NCBI GenBank assembly: GCA_964016875.1
Contig: OZ024719.1
Location: 33,714,679-33,778,678, forward strand
Origin: Fallopia convolvulus
Lineage: Eukaryota; Streptophyta; Magnoliopsida; Caryophyllales; Polygonaceae
Length of the DNA stretch: 64,000 bases
Reading direction: 5' to 3'
In this document: piece by piece, positions 50,571-63,700 of the stretch
How positions within the stretch are numbered: the first letter of the stretch is position 1
Layout: every line of letters begins with the position of its first letter
The notes under the pieces: generated by a model
What the model saw: only the letters and a program-made list of their open reading frames with translations
Told to the model about the DNA's origin: nothing
The model's database searches: none
Translations under genes and position numbers: made by a program

Positions 50571-53557
50571 TTCTCCTCCACTTGAGCTCGAATCGTCTCT
50601 GATTCGACGTCGGAATCAAAATCTGGCACATAAAGAGATAGATCAGCCACATTAAAAGTCGGATGGACACCATACTCACCAGGCATGTCAACATGATATG
50701 CATTAGGGCCGATTCTCCTGATGATACGAAATGGTCCATCTCCTCTCTGATCTAACTTGTTCTTCCTTTGATTTGGGAACCTTTCCTTCCTTAGATGCAC
50801 CCAAACAAGATCTCCTTCTTCAAAGATAACCTGTTTCCAACCCTTATCAGCATGGGCCTTGTACTTCATTGATTTCCTCTCCAAGTGCATCTTCGTCCTC
50901 TCATGTAGATTCTTCACAAACTCAGCCCTCTTGTTAGCTTCAAAATTCTCTTTTCCCTTGTATGGCTGAGGCGTCATATCCACTGGCGTCCTCGGATTCA
51001 GCCCATAAACAACCTCAAAAGGGGTCATCTTTGTGGCTGAATGGATTGACCTGTTATAAGCAAACTCCACAAAAGGCAACACATCTTCCCAACGTTTGAG
51101 GTTAGCTTTAAGCATAGTTCTAAGTAAAACCCCTAACGTTCGATTAGTAACTTCCGTTTGCCCATCAGTTTGTGGGTGACATGAGGTAGAAAACAGCAAT
51201 TTAGTTCCCAATTTAGACCATAGACTCTTCCAAAAATAACTCAAAAATTTAGCATCACGATCTGAAACAATAGAACAAGGAATGCCATGCAATCTAACAA
51301 TTTCCCTAAAGAACAGATCAGCAATATGCACTGCATCATCAGTCGTGTGACAAGGAATAAAGTGAGCCATTTTGGAAAATCTATCTACCACTACAAAGAT
51401 AGAATCTCTACCCTTCCTAGTTCTAGGTAAACCTACAATAAAATCCATAGAAATGTCTTCCCAAGGTGAAGTAGGAATGGGTAACGGCTGGTACAAACCA
51501 TGGGGGTGAAGTCTAGACTTAGCTTTAGCACAAACAACACAACTCTTGACAAATCTCAGCACATAATTACTCATTTTAGGCCAATAGTAGTGTTCTTTTA
51601 AACCTTCTAAAGTCTTTTCTAAACCCCTATGTCCTCTTGATTCATGAACATCTTTAGTTAGAAGCTTACGTATACTAGATGAAGGAATGCACAATTTTCC
51701 AGCTTTAAACAAGTATCCATCATCAATAAAGTAAGTATCTATTTCACCCCTAGACATGCAATTCTTATAGATTTCAGCAAAGTGAGGATCACTAGCATAT
51801 AATTCCCTAATCATTGCAAATCCAAGGATCTTAACATCACATAGGTTCAAGAGTACATACCTCCGAGAGAGGGCGTCAGCTACCACATTCTCCTTGCCTT
51901 TCTTATGTTTAACAACATAAGGGAAGGTCTCCATGGATTCAACCCATCTTGCATGTCGCCTGCTGAGTCTGGATTGGCCTTTCAAGTACTTCAAGGCCTC
52001 ATGATCAGAATGGATTACAAACTCTTTAGGCCACAAATAATGAGACCAAGTTTTCAGGACCCTAATTAAAGCATACAACTCTTTATCATAAGTAGGGTAA
52101 TTCAACTCAGCCCCACTAAGCTTTTCACTAAAATAAGCAATGGGTTTCTTGTCTTGTAAGAGCACGCCTCCTATGCCATGTCCAGAAGCGTCCACCTCTA
52201 TCTCAAATGCCTTGGAAAAGTCAGGGAGTTGAAGCACTGGGGCGTGGCATAATCTGTCCTTCAAAGTGTTGAAGGTTTTCTCTTGTTGCTCCCTCCATTT
52301 AAAGGCCGTATCCTTCTTTGTAAGCTCGTGGAGGGGGGCTGCAATTGTGCTAAAATCACGCACAAATCTCCTGTAGAAGCCAGCCAAGCCGAGAAATGAT
52401 CTGACCATTGTTGGTGTGGTCGGCTGGGGCCATTCTTTGATTGCCTTGATCTTGTCTTCATCTACCTTCAATCCACCTTTAGACACAACAAAACCAAGAA
52501 AAATGGTAGACTCGGAGCAAAAAGAACACTTTTTCAAGTTAACATAAAGCTTTTCTAACCTTAAAGTGTCCAAAACAGCCCTAAGATGATCTACATGTTC
52601 ATGCATGGTTTTGCTATAGATTAAGATATCATCAAAGTAGACTACAACAAATCTGCCTAAATATCTTCTTAAGACATGGTTCATAAGCCTCATAAAGGTA
52701 CTAGGTGCATTAGTTAATCCAAAAGGCATTACTAACCATTCATATAAGCCATACTTAGTTTTAAAGGCAGTTTTCCATTCATCCCCTTCCCTCATCCTAA
52801 TTTGATGGTACCCACTTCTTAAATCAATTTTAGAAAAGAAATTAGCACCATGTAATTCATCAAGCATATCATCTAGTCTAGGGATGGGGTGACGGTACTT
52901 AACTGTTATTTGGTTGATCGCTCTACAATCAACACACATTCTCCATGTGCCATCCTTCTTTGGCACCAAAATCACCGGAACCGCGCATGGGCTGAGAGAT
53001 TCACGCACATAGCCTTTGTCCATGAGATCTTGCACTTGTCTTTGAAGCTCAGCGGTCTCTTCTAGACTTGCTCTATAGGCTGCACGGTTTGGTAATGAAG
53101 CGTCGGGCACCAAATCGATTTGATGCTCAATGCCTCTAATTGGTGGAAGGCCTTTTGGCAACTCTTCAGGCATCACATCTTCAAACTCCTGTAATAGATC
53201 CTGTAGACACTTTGGAAGATGTGAAATATCTTGACTAATAATAAGTATCTTTTTCCTCATAAGAAGTAAGCAAGTAGAGTTAGGGAAAGAAATACTAGAC
53301 TGAGTCACAAGAGAGCGCTTTTCTACACTGCCTTTCAAGCCGATTTTTGGCTCTTTCTGTAGGCGTTCTTTTTCCATATTTGTATCTCTCTGAGTCTCTG
53401 AATTGCTCCCAAAATTTGAGCCAAAACGCTCGAGTGGATTGGGAGATAGCCCAGTTTTCGTCCCAGATGCATTGCTGGTATTGTTGCACGGCACTTTGGA
53501 CGATTTAGGGTGATTTTCTCGGCGTTTTTCGTCCCAAACAGTAGCCCCACCTGTGTT
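50360..53557 (-). pseudogene. B3 RT-RNase H-integrase part of polyprotein
   Basis: Open frame downstream of the TGA at 53558, in the same frame as the gag part. It contains the full reverse transcriptase (YFDDILIYS), RNase H, integrase HHCC and DDE motifs, GPF and GPITRSRAKKITQG. Substitutions against B2 include LVPDASLP for LVPGASLP and KGWKQVIF for KGRKQVIF. It ends inside the 3' LTR. It has no start of its own. Confidence 0.88.
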
Positions 53558-55639
53558 TCATGTTGTCCCAAAATTTGAGCCAGAACGCTCGGGTGGAGAC
53601 TGGGAAACGCCACTTGGATTTGTCGACGCGTCGGGCGCCGAACGCCGGGCTGCAACTTTGGCCGTGGAATCAGCCTCTGCTTTCTCTTCCTTGGCACGCC
53701 TAAGTGCCCTAGCTTGATCTCGCCGTACCTGATCCTGTAAGACTTGTTGAGGAGACAAGGGTAGAAGAGAAACTCTCCTCCCATCATAGTTAAAGGAATA
53801 GGTGTTTAACATGCCATCATAAATCACTCTCCTATCAAATAACCATGGTCTTCCTAACAAAATATGAGTGCATTCCATGTTAACTACATCACACATAATA
53901 TCATCAACATAAGTACCAATAGCAACACGGACTAAACACTGATGAGTGACGAGATTAGGACCTTCTGAATCATTAATTCCATTGAGACCATAACTAGTAG
54001 CTCTAGGTTGGATTTTTAATTGCAAGTGATCAACTACCTTAGCATTAATAATGTTACAGCAGCTACCACTATCAATTATCATGCATAACACTTGATTCTT
54101 TACTGTACACCTAGTATGAAAAATGTTTTCCCTTTGATCTAGCCTAGGTGTTTCTTGTAAAGTAAGAGTACGCATTGTTACCAAAGTTAGAGGCTGTTCG
54201 GTGCAATCTGGTTCAATGGCCTCTACGTCCTCCTCTTCTTGTCCATTACTGTCCTCCTCCACTTGATTTGGAGTTATATCTTCATCACTCACATATCCTC
54301 CATTGGTGGTGAGAAGCACTTGCTTTAGATTTGGACAATCCTTGGCATAGTGACCTCGTCCTTGACACTTGTAGCACACTAAATCACGTGCTCTAGGCTG
54401 ATTTGGAGGTCCATTGGTGGGACGCCTTTGGCCTTGAAAACCTGTTGTTTTAGGTGAGCTAGAAGCTCCCTTTTGCTGCATAGAAGAGTTAGAAGAATAA
54501 GAGTTGGAATTTGAACTAGGATTAGGGCCATACCTTTTTGTAGCATTCCAAGCTTCCTTCTTCTTCCTTTGTTGCTGCTCATAGAGTAGTTGGGCTGAAT
54601 GTACTAAGGCATTGAGATCCTTGATTTGTTGAATCTCCAATGTGTCTTGAATGCTTTGATTCAGTCCAGCCATGAATTGGGTCCTTAGAGACCGTTGGGA
54701 ATGATGAATTCCCGCTTTAAAACTCAGATCCTCTAGCTCATTGAAGTACTCGGTTGGAGACTTGGTGCCTTGTTTGCAAGTTACAACTTTCAATCTCATG
54801 TGCTCGGTATGCTCTTCAGGCACATATTTCTTCCTCATTACAAACTTCAGCTGGCCCCAAGTTTCAATTGGTGGTAAGGCCTTTCTAATTCGATCCTCCT
54901 TCATTCTAAACCACCAATTTCTAGCGGTCCCAATAAAGTGGATGACAACAACAGCAACTTTCTCCCATTCTTCATATCCCATGTGATCTAGAATGAAATT
55001 TGTAGCTTGTTCCCACTCTAGATACTTCTCCGGGTTAAGCTCTCCATTGAATGGTTCTATCTTGATCTTTATATCACGTTTCCCAATCTGATTTACAACT
55101 TGGTTAACGTTGTTGTTGTTGTTCGGCCGTTGTACTCCATAGGCTGGTGGGAGATCTTCTACAACCTCAGCTTGGTTATAGAAATCATCTAGGGGAGGAT
55201 GCCATGGGCGCCTTTCTTCCCCGGGGTAACCATACGTCACATCATCAAAAGAGTTGTTGTATTGTTGATATTGTTGATGAGTGGCTTGAGGATACCGGTT
55301 GTGTGGCTGATTACAGAATTGTTGATGAGTAACCGGTGGAGTCCTCGACCCGATGCCTCTTCCTCTACCTCGGCCTGCTGTGGGGGAGTAGTGAGCCGGG
55401 GGATCATTATCTTTGTTGTAGCTAGCAAGCACATCATGTTCGTCATCCACTAGTTGTTGCTTGCCTTTGTCGCTACCCGAGGCTTGATTTGGGTCACTTG
55501 TAAGATCGACTGCAGGGGTGCTCTTGCGACTAGCTTGAGATGAATCAACCAATATTGCAAGTTGTTCCTCTAAATGCTTTAGTTGTGGAGCCAATGCAGC
55601 CGTGGCCAGTTCTACAGCTCGAGCCTGGCCATCGCGCAC
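53558..55639 (-). pseudogene. B3 Gag-protease part of polyprotein, 5' truncated
   Basis: Open for about 690 codons from the deletion joint to the TGA at 53558. The first residues are RDGQARAVELATAAL; the ATG and the preceding residues of B1/B2 are gone. The gag core, CCHC knuckle and protease DSGS are present. Reading upstream of 55639 goes straight into former leader sequence. Confidence 0.88.
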
Positions 55640-56531
55640 AAACTACTCTTGTGCTATAATGAAGAAACAAGCAAAGCAATGCAACAATGCTAAGGACGAA
55701 ATTAAAAGGGTATATACGAACCTCTTTTTTTTTTTTTTTTTTTAAACTAAGTGACTTTTGCTACCAATGAAACCAACTAGAAGCCAAATTAACAAAAGAA
55801 GAAGGGTAGGTCGAATTGATGGGATGCAATGACAGAAATCAGCAAGTATTAATCAAGCAATATGAATCGCAATCAATCATGCAACATGAATGAAAACTCA
55901 TAAAACTGTAGGAAAAACAATTGCTAATCTAAATTGCAATACAACTCAACCAATTCAGCCAATAAACATGCACAAATCCCATAAAAATCTCCTAATTGGT
56001 AATTGCTTGGAGGGCAAGGAACAACTAAGGGATTTAGGGTTTGGGAGATCACGACTGGATTAGGGCTATTAGGGTTCGGTTCGAGGGTTTGGGTTTGGTA
56101 GGGTTTCGGACTAGGGTTTGCGAGAATTAGGGTTACCTAGGGTTTCTCGCAACTAGGGTTAGGGTTTGGGTTTGGACTGCCGCCAGATTAGGGTTAGGGT
56201 TAGGGTTGAGTTCTCGAAAAATTAGGGTTAGGGTTCGAGAATGAGGGTGGCGAACTAGGGTTTGGATGCTCCGATTTGGATGGGGTTGGTGGGGTTGTGA
56301 TCGGACGGTGGTGGTGGGTGGTGCGGCTGGTGAGAGCGACACCAAGTCGGGGTGTGCAGGTGATGGCGGAGTGGTGGTGTTGGCGGAACTATGTGGTGGT
56401 TGTGGTGCAAATTCAGCCTTTGGATCTCAAAAATTGTAACTTGGTTAAAGGTTCAAATTTTGGGATCAAAAACTGAATTAAATTAACTAGAAAGCAAATT
56501 AAGGAAAGAAACAATTACTTGGCGAGACGCT
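55640..56531 (-). other. B3 leader, partially deleted
   Basis: Begins with leader text equivalent to about 44742 of B2. Has a T run (55725-55743), and a TTAGGG-type cluster at about 56030-56250. The splice-acceptor-like site next to the ATG is lost in the deletion. Confidence 0.65.
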
Positions 56532-56545
56532 GGATTATGATACCA
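56532..56545 (-). promoter_or_regulatory. B3 primer binding site
   Basis: TGGTATCATAATCC on the element strand, two bases from the 5' LTR, same as in B2. Confidence 0.78.
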
Positions 56546-56547
56546 CT

Positions 56548-57698
56548 TGATACGTGATCGCCTCGGATTACTCCTCAGAAACCTCGTATTTGACCACACA
56601 GGAACCCGATCTTGCCAGCAAATCAATTCAATCCTACAAAAGCTTTCAACTTTAGAACTCCTTGTGATGCAAGTAACAAACAGATTTGAATAATGGTGAA
56701 CTGAATGAATCGAAATTGATAGGATAATTCAAATAGATAGTTCAATTAAATTGGCTCTAACGCTAAATTCAATTGATGAACTAGGATCGATCTTTAACAA
56801 TCAACCTAGAACTAGACTATATGAATAACACAATCTGAATTCCGAAATTAAGAACAAGAGAGAGAAATTTCGGCTGCTATGATGATGATGATCTCGAGAT
56901 TGTAATCACACGAACACATTTGTAATTTTTGAGCCCAAGGACTAGATAAACCTTTCTTAGGGTTTATCTAATCTCAAGCTGTTTTTTTATTAATGAAACT
57001 GAAAAGTATTTATAGAGAATACAAAAGCTAATCCTTGGGGAGCAAGCAAGGGGGTGTGGCCGGCCCTAGGAGAGAGGAATTAGCCTCCTTATCTTGCTTC
57101 CCAAGATATAATAATATCTAATTAAATCTAACTAGGTTACCTTAAATAAATAAATCATAGCTGAATTATTTATTTAAGGAAATAATCCTAACAAGCTTAA
57201 AATATCTCTAACAAACTAAAAATATCTCTAACAACCAGGAGAGAGAAGATCAACCAACTAACATAAGCCTATTGGCTGATTTCTCTACATTATTAAAATA
57301 AATAGAAATTGTTCATAATAAAATAAATAAGATATTTTCTTCAATTTAGAATGGTCAAGTCAAAGGGTTGACTTTGACCCATATACCAATTCATCTCACC
57401 CGGTCACTTACTAAATTCAGCCCTAAAGTGAGACAAACTAATATATGTTTCTAAATAAAGAACTAGTGCATTTCGGCCCTCATATTATCAATCCATGGAA
57501 TCCGGGCTTAATTGATGTCGAATGCACGAGACCCACTTCGCCTTGCTAGGCTCTTCAATAACCGCTGCCAATCGAACCAAGATCGCTGTTGTGCCTTGAG
57601 CAATCTTCTTAGCTCGACTTCTTGTGATTGGTCCGTCAGAAGGCACTCGAATCAACTCATCGACGTCGGTTTGAGACATGGCAGGCTTCACTGCATCA
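56548..57698 (-). repeat. B3 5' LTR
   Basis: 1151 bp, TG...CA, with TATAAATA on the element strand at 57007-57014. Its outer 211 bp contain a copy of the polyprotein tail (57488-57691). Confidence 0.93.
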
Positions 57699-57703
57699 CT
57701 ATG

Positions 57704-60700
57704 GGCCTAACAAAAATATTTCGTCAATACACATTCGACCGAACAACAGTTTAGGGCATTTATGGGGAGGATTTCAATTTGAGGTTGAATGGTACGAATA
57801 TTTCGTACAAGAACTTTTGCAAGTGTTTTCCATTTTTTTGCTTGGATGGGCTAGAATGGGCTAGAGAAAAATATTTTGTACAAACACTTTCCACCATACA
57901 ACCGTTTTGGGCATTTTCTAGGAGGGTGTCAATTTGAGACTGAATTGTACGAAGATTTTCGAACAGAACTTTTGCAAGTTTTTTCCAATTTTTTGGCTTT
58001 TATGGGCTAGCATGGGCCGAAGAAAACATTTTATACAGACACATTCGACCATACATCTGTTTAGGGCATTTTCGGGGAGGTTGTCAATTGGAGGCTGAAT
58101 GGTACGAACATTTTCATACCAGAACTTTTGCGATTTTTTTTCATTTTTTTGTCTTGGATTGGCTACCATGGGCCTAACAGAAACATTTCGTACAAACACA
58201 TTCGACCGAACAACCGTTTAGGGCATTTACGGGGAGGGTTTCAATTTGAGCCTGTATGGTACGAAGATTTCGTACCGGAACTTTTGCGAGTTTTTTCTAT
58301 TTAATTTGTCTTGGATGGGCTACCATGGGCCTAACAAAAACATTTCGTAAAAACACATTCGACCGAACAACCATTTCGGGCATTTTCGGGGAGGGTGTCA
58401 ATTTGAGGCTGAATGGTACGAAGATTTTCATACCAGAACTTTTGCGAGTTTTTTCCATTTTTTGGCTTGGATGGGCTAGCATGGGACAAAGAAAAACATT
58501 TTGTAAGGACACATTCCACCGTACATCCGTTTAGGGCATTTTCGGGGAAGGTGTCAATTTGAGGCTTAATGATACGAATATTTTCGTACCACAACTTTTG
58601 CTTGTTTTTTCCATCTTATTTGCTTGGATAGGCTAGCATGGGCCAAATAAAAACATTTTGTATAGACACTTTCGACCATACAACCGTTTTGGGCATTTTC
58701 CGGGAGGGTGTCAATTTGAGGTTGAATTGTACGAAGATTTTCGTACCAGAACTTTTGCTAGTTTTTTCCATTTTTATCTTGGATGGGCTACTATGGGCCT
58801 AACAAAAATATTTCGTAAATACACATTCGACCGAACAACAGTTTAGGGCATTTATGGGGAGGATTTCAATTTGAGGTTGAATGGTACGAATATTTCGTAC
58901 AAGAACTTTTGCAAGTGTTTTCCATTTTTTTGCTTGGATGGGCTAGAATGGGCCAGAGAAAAATATTTTGTACAGACACTTTCCACCATACAACCGTTTT
59001 GGGCATTTTCTAGGAGGGTGTCAATTTGAGACTGAATTGTACGAAGATTTTCGAACAGAACTTTTGCAAGTTTTTTCCAATTTTTTGGCTTTTATGGGCT
59101 AGCATGGGCCGAAGAAAACATTTTGTACAGACACATTCGACCATACATCTGTTTAGGGCATTTTCGGGGAGGTTGTCAATTGGAGGCTGAATGGTACGAA
59201 CATTTTCATACCAGAACTTTTGCGATTTTTTTTCATTTTTTTGTCTTGGATTGGCTACCATGGGCCTAACAGAAACATTTCGTACAAACACATTCGACCG
59301 AACAACCGTTTAGGGCATTTACGGGGAGGGTTTCAATTTGAGCCTGTATGGTACGAAGATTTCGTACCGGAACTTTTGCGAGTTTTTTCTATTTAATTTG
59401 TCTTGGATGGGCTACCATGGGCCTAACAAAAACATTTCGTAAAAACACATTCGACCGAACAACCATTTCGGGCATTTTCGGGGAGGGTGTCAATTTGAGG
59501 CTGAATGGTACGAAGATTTTCATACCAGAACTTTTGCGAGTTTTGTCCATTTTTGGCTTGGATGGGCTAGCATGGGCCAAAGAAAACATTTTGTACTGAC
59601 ACATTCGACCGTACATCCGTTTAGGGTATTTTCGGGGAGGGTGTCAATTTGAGGCTTAATGATACGAAGATTTTCGTACCAGAACTTTTGCGAATTTTTT
59701 CTATTTTTTTTGTCTTGGATGGGCTACCATGTGACTAACAAAAACATTTCCTAAAGACACATTCACCGAACAACCGTTTAGGGCATTTTCGGGGAGGGTG
59801 TCAATTTGATGCTGAATGGAACGAAAATTTTCCTACCAGAACTTTTGCGAGTTTTTTCCATTTTTTCGCTTCGATGCGCTTGCAAGGGCCAAAGAAAAAC
59901 ATTTTGTAAAGACACATTCGGTCGTACAACCGATTAGGGCATTTTCCGGGAGGGTGTCAATTTGGGACAGAATGGTACGAAGATTTTCGTACCAAAACTT
60001 TTGCGAGTTTTTTCCAATTTTTTGGCTTTGATGGGCTAGCATGGGCCAAAGAAAACATTTTGTACTGACACATTCGACCGTACATCCGTTTAGGGTATTT
60101 TCGGGGAGGGTGTAAATTTGAGGCTGAATGGTACAAAGATTTTCGTACCATAATGTTTGCGAATTTTTTCTATTTTTTTGCCTTGGATGGGCTACCATGG
60201 GCCTAAAAAAAACATTTCGTAAAGACACATTCGACCGAACAACCGTTTAGGGCATTTTCGGGGAGGGTGTTCATTTGATGCTGAATGGAACGAAAATTTT
60301 CGTACCAGAACTTTTGCGAGTTTTTTCCATTTTTTCGCTTCGATGCGCTTGCAAGGGCCAAAGAAAAACATTTTGTAAAGACACATTTGGTCGTACAACC
60401 GATTAGGGCATTTTCCGGGAGGGTGTCAATTTGGGACAGAATGGTACGAAGATTTTCGTAACAAAACTTTTGCGAGTTTTTTCCAATTTTTTGGCTTTGA
60501 TGGGCTAGCATGGGCCAAAGAAAACATTTTGTACTGACACATTCGACCGTACATCCGGTTAGGGTATTTTCGGGGAGGGTGTCAATTTGAGGCTGAATGG
60601 TACAAAGATTTTCGTACCATAATGTTTGCGAGTTTTTTCTATTTTTTTGTCTTGGATGGGCTACCATGTGACTAACAAAAACATTTCGTACAGACACAAT

Positions 60701-63700
60701 CGACCGAACAACCGTTTAGGGCATTTTCGGAGAGGGTGTGAATTCGAGGCTGAATGGTACGAAGATTTTCGAACCAGAACTTTTGCGAGTTTTTTCCATT
60801 TTTTCGCTTGGATGGGCTAGCATGGGCCAAAGAAAAACATTTTGTAAAGACACATTCGACCGTACAACCGTTTAGGGCATTTTCGGGAAAGGTGTCAATT
60901 TGAGGCTGAATGGTACGTAGATTTTCGTAACAAAACTTTTGCGAGTTTTTTCCAAATTTTTTGCTTGGATGGGCTAGCATGGGCCAAAGAAAAACATTTT
61001 GTACAGACACATTCGACCGTACATCCGTTTAGGGCATTCTCGTGGAGGGTGTCAATTAGAGGTTGAATGGTACGATGATTTTCGTACCAGAACTTTTTCG
61101 AGTTTTTTCAAATTTTTTTGGCTTGGATAGGCTAGTATGGGCCAAAAAAACATTTTGTATAGACACATTCAACCGTACATCCGTTTAGGGCATTTGAGGG
61201 TGTCAATTTGAGGCTGAATGGTACGAAGATTTTCGTATTAGAACTTTGGCGATTTTTTTCTAGTTCTTTGGCTTGGATGGGCACGAATGGGCCAAAGAAA
61301 AACATTTTGTACAGACTCATTCGACCGTACAACCATTTTGGGCATTTTCCGAGAGGGTGTCAACTTGAGGCTGAATGGTACGAAGATTTTCGTACCAGAA
61401 CTTTTGCGAGTTTTTTCCAGTTTTTTGGCTTCGATGGGCTAACATGGGCCAAACAAAAACATTTTTTAAAGACATATTCGACCGTACAACCGTTTAGGGC
61501 ATTTTCTGGGAAGGTGTCATTTTGAGGTTGAATAGTACGAAGATTTTCGTACCAAAACTTTTGCGTGTTTTTTCCAATTTTTTGGCTTGGATGGGCTAGC
61601 ATGTACCAAAGAAAACATTTTGTACAGACACATTCGACCGTACATCCGTTTAGGGCATTTTCGGGGAGGGTGTCAATTTGAGGCTGAATGGTACGAAGAT
61701 TTTCGTACCAGAACTTTTGCTAGTTTTTTCCATTTTTTTTCTTGGATGGGCTACTATGGGCCTAACAAAAATATTTCGTAAATACACATTCGACCGAACA
61801 ACAGTTTAGGGAATTTATAGGGAGGATTTCAATTTGAGGCTGAATGGTACGAATATTTCGTACAAGAACTTTTGCAAGTGTTTTCCATTTTTTTGCTTGG
61901 ATGGGCTAGAATGGGCCAGAGAAAAATATTTTGTACAGACACTTTCCACCATACAACCGTTTTGGGCATTTTCTAGGAGGGTGTCAATTTGAGACTGAAT
62001 TGTACGAAGATTTTCGAACAGAACTTTTGCAAGTTTTTTCCAATTTTTTGGCTTTTATGGGCTAGCATGGGCCGAAGAAAACATTTTGTACAGACACATT
62101 CGACCATACATCTGTTTAGGGCATTTTCGGGGAGGTTGTCAATTGGAGGCTGAATGGTACGAACATTTTCATACCAGAACTTTTGCGATTTTTTTTCATT
62201 TTTTTGTCTTGGATTGGCTACCATGGGCCTAACAGAAACATTTCGTACAAACACATTCGACCGAACAACCGTTTAGGGCATTTACGGGGAGGGTTTCAAT
62301 TTGAGCCTGTATGGTACGAAGATTTCGTACCGGAACTTTTGCGAGTTTTTTCTATTTAATTTGTCTTGGATGGGCTACCATGGGCCTAACAAAAACATTT
62401 CGTAAAAACACATTCGACCGAACAACCATTTCGGGCATTTTCGGGGAGGGTGTGAATTTGAGGCTGAATGGTACGAAGATTTTCATACCAGAACTTTTGC
62501 GAGTTTTTTCCATTTTTTGACTTGGATGGGCTAGCATGGGACAAAGAAAAACATTTTGTAAGGACATATTCCACCGTACATCCGTTTAGGGCATTTTCGG
62601 GGAAGGTGTCAATTTGAGGCTTAATGATACGAATATTTTCGTACCACAACTTTTGCTTGTTTTTTCCATCTTATTTGCTTTGATAGGCTAGCATGGGCCA
62701 AATAAAAACATTTTGTATAGACAATTTCGACCATACAACCGTTTTGGGCATTTTCCGGGAGGGTGTCAATTTGAGGTTGAATTGTACGAAGATTTTCGTA
62801 CCAAAACTTTTGCGAGTTTTTTCCAATTTTTTGCATTGGATAGGCTAGCATGGGCCAAAGAAAACATTTTGTACAGACACATTCGACCGAACAACCGTTT
62901 AGGGCATTTTCGGTTCAGGGTGTCAATTTGATGCTGAATAGTATGAAGATTTTCGTACCAGAACTTTTGCGAGTTTTTTTCATTTTTTCGCTTGGATGGG
63001 CTTGAATGGGCCAAAGAAAAACATTTAGTTAGGACACATTCGGTCGTACAACCCTTTAGGGCATTTTCGGGGAGGGTGTCAATTTGAGATAGAATGGTAT
63101 GTAGATTTTCGTATCAAAACTTTTGCGAGTTTTTTCCAATTTTTTTGGCCTGGATAGGCTAGCATGAGCCAAAGAAAACATTTTGTACAGACACATTCGA
63201 CCGTACATTCGTTTAGGGCATTTTCGCGGAGGCTGTCAACTTGAGGCTGAATGGTACGAAGATTTTCGTACCATAACTTTTGTGAGTTTTTTCTATTTTT
63301 TGTCTTGGATGGGCTACCATGGACCTAAAAAAAAACATTTCGTAAAGACACATTTGACCGAGCAACCGTTTAGGGAATTTTCGGGGAGGGTGTCAATTTG
63401 ATGCTAAATGGTACGGAGATTTTTATACCAGAACTTTTGCGAGTTTCTTCCATTTTTCGCTTTGATAGGCTTGCATGGGCCAAAGAAAAACATTTTGTAA
63501 AGACACATTCGGTCATACAATCGTTTAAGGCATTTTCGGGGAGGGTGTCAATTTGATGCTAAATGGTACGAAGATTTTCGTACCAAAACTTTTGCGAGTT
63601 TTTTCCAATTTTTTAGCTTGGATGGGCTAGCGTGGGCCAAAGAAAACATTTTGTACAGACACATTCGACCGTACATCCGTTTAGGGCATTTTCGGGGAGG

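Larger units (their letters stand above)
49420..57698 (-). mobile_element. Ty3/gypsy LTR retrotransposon B3 (CRM-like), defective
   Basis: 8279 bp with CTATG at 49415-49419 and 57699-57703. LTRs are 49420-50570 and 56548-57698, both 1151 bp, with about five substitutions seen by eye. Two lesions are clear. A TGA at 53558-53560 (TCA in B1) breaks the frame between protease and RT. A deletion of about 590 bp relative to B2, joined at GCACA (55639), removes the gag start and the first ~29 codons with part of the leader. It must have been copied by proteins from elsewhere, or been damaged after insertion. Confidence 0.95.
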
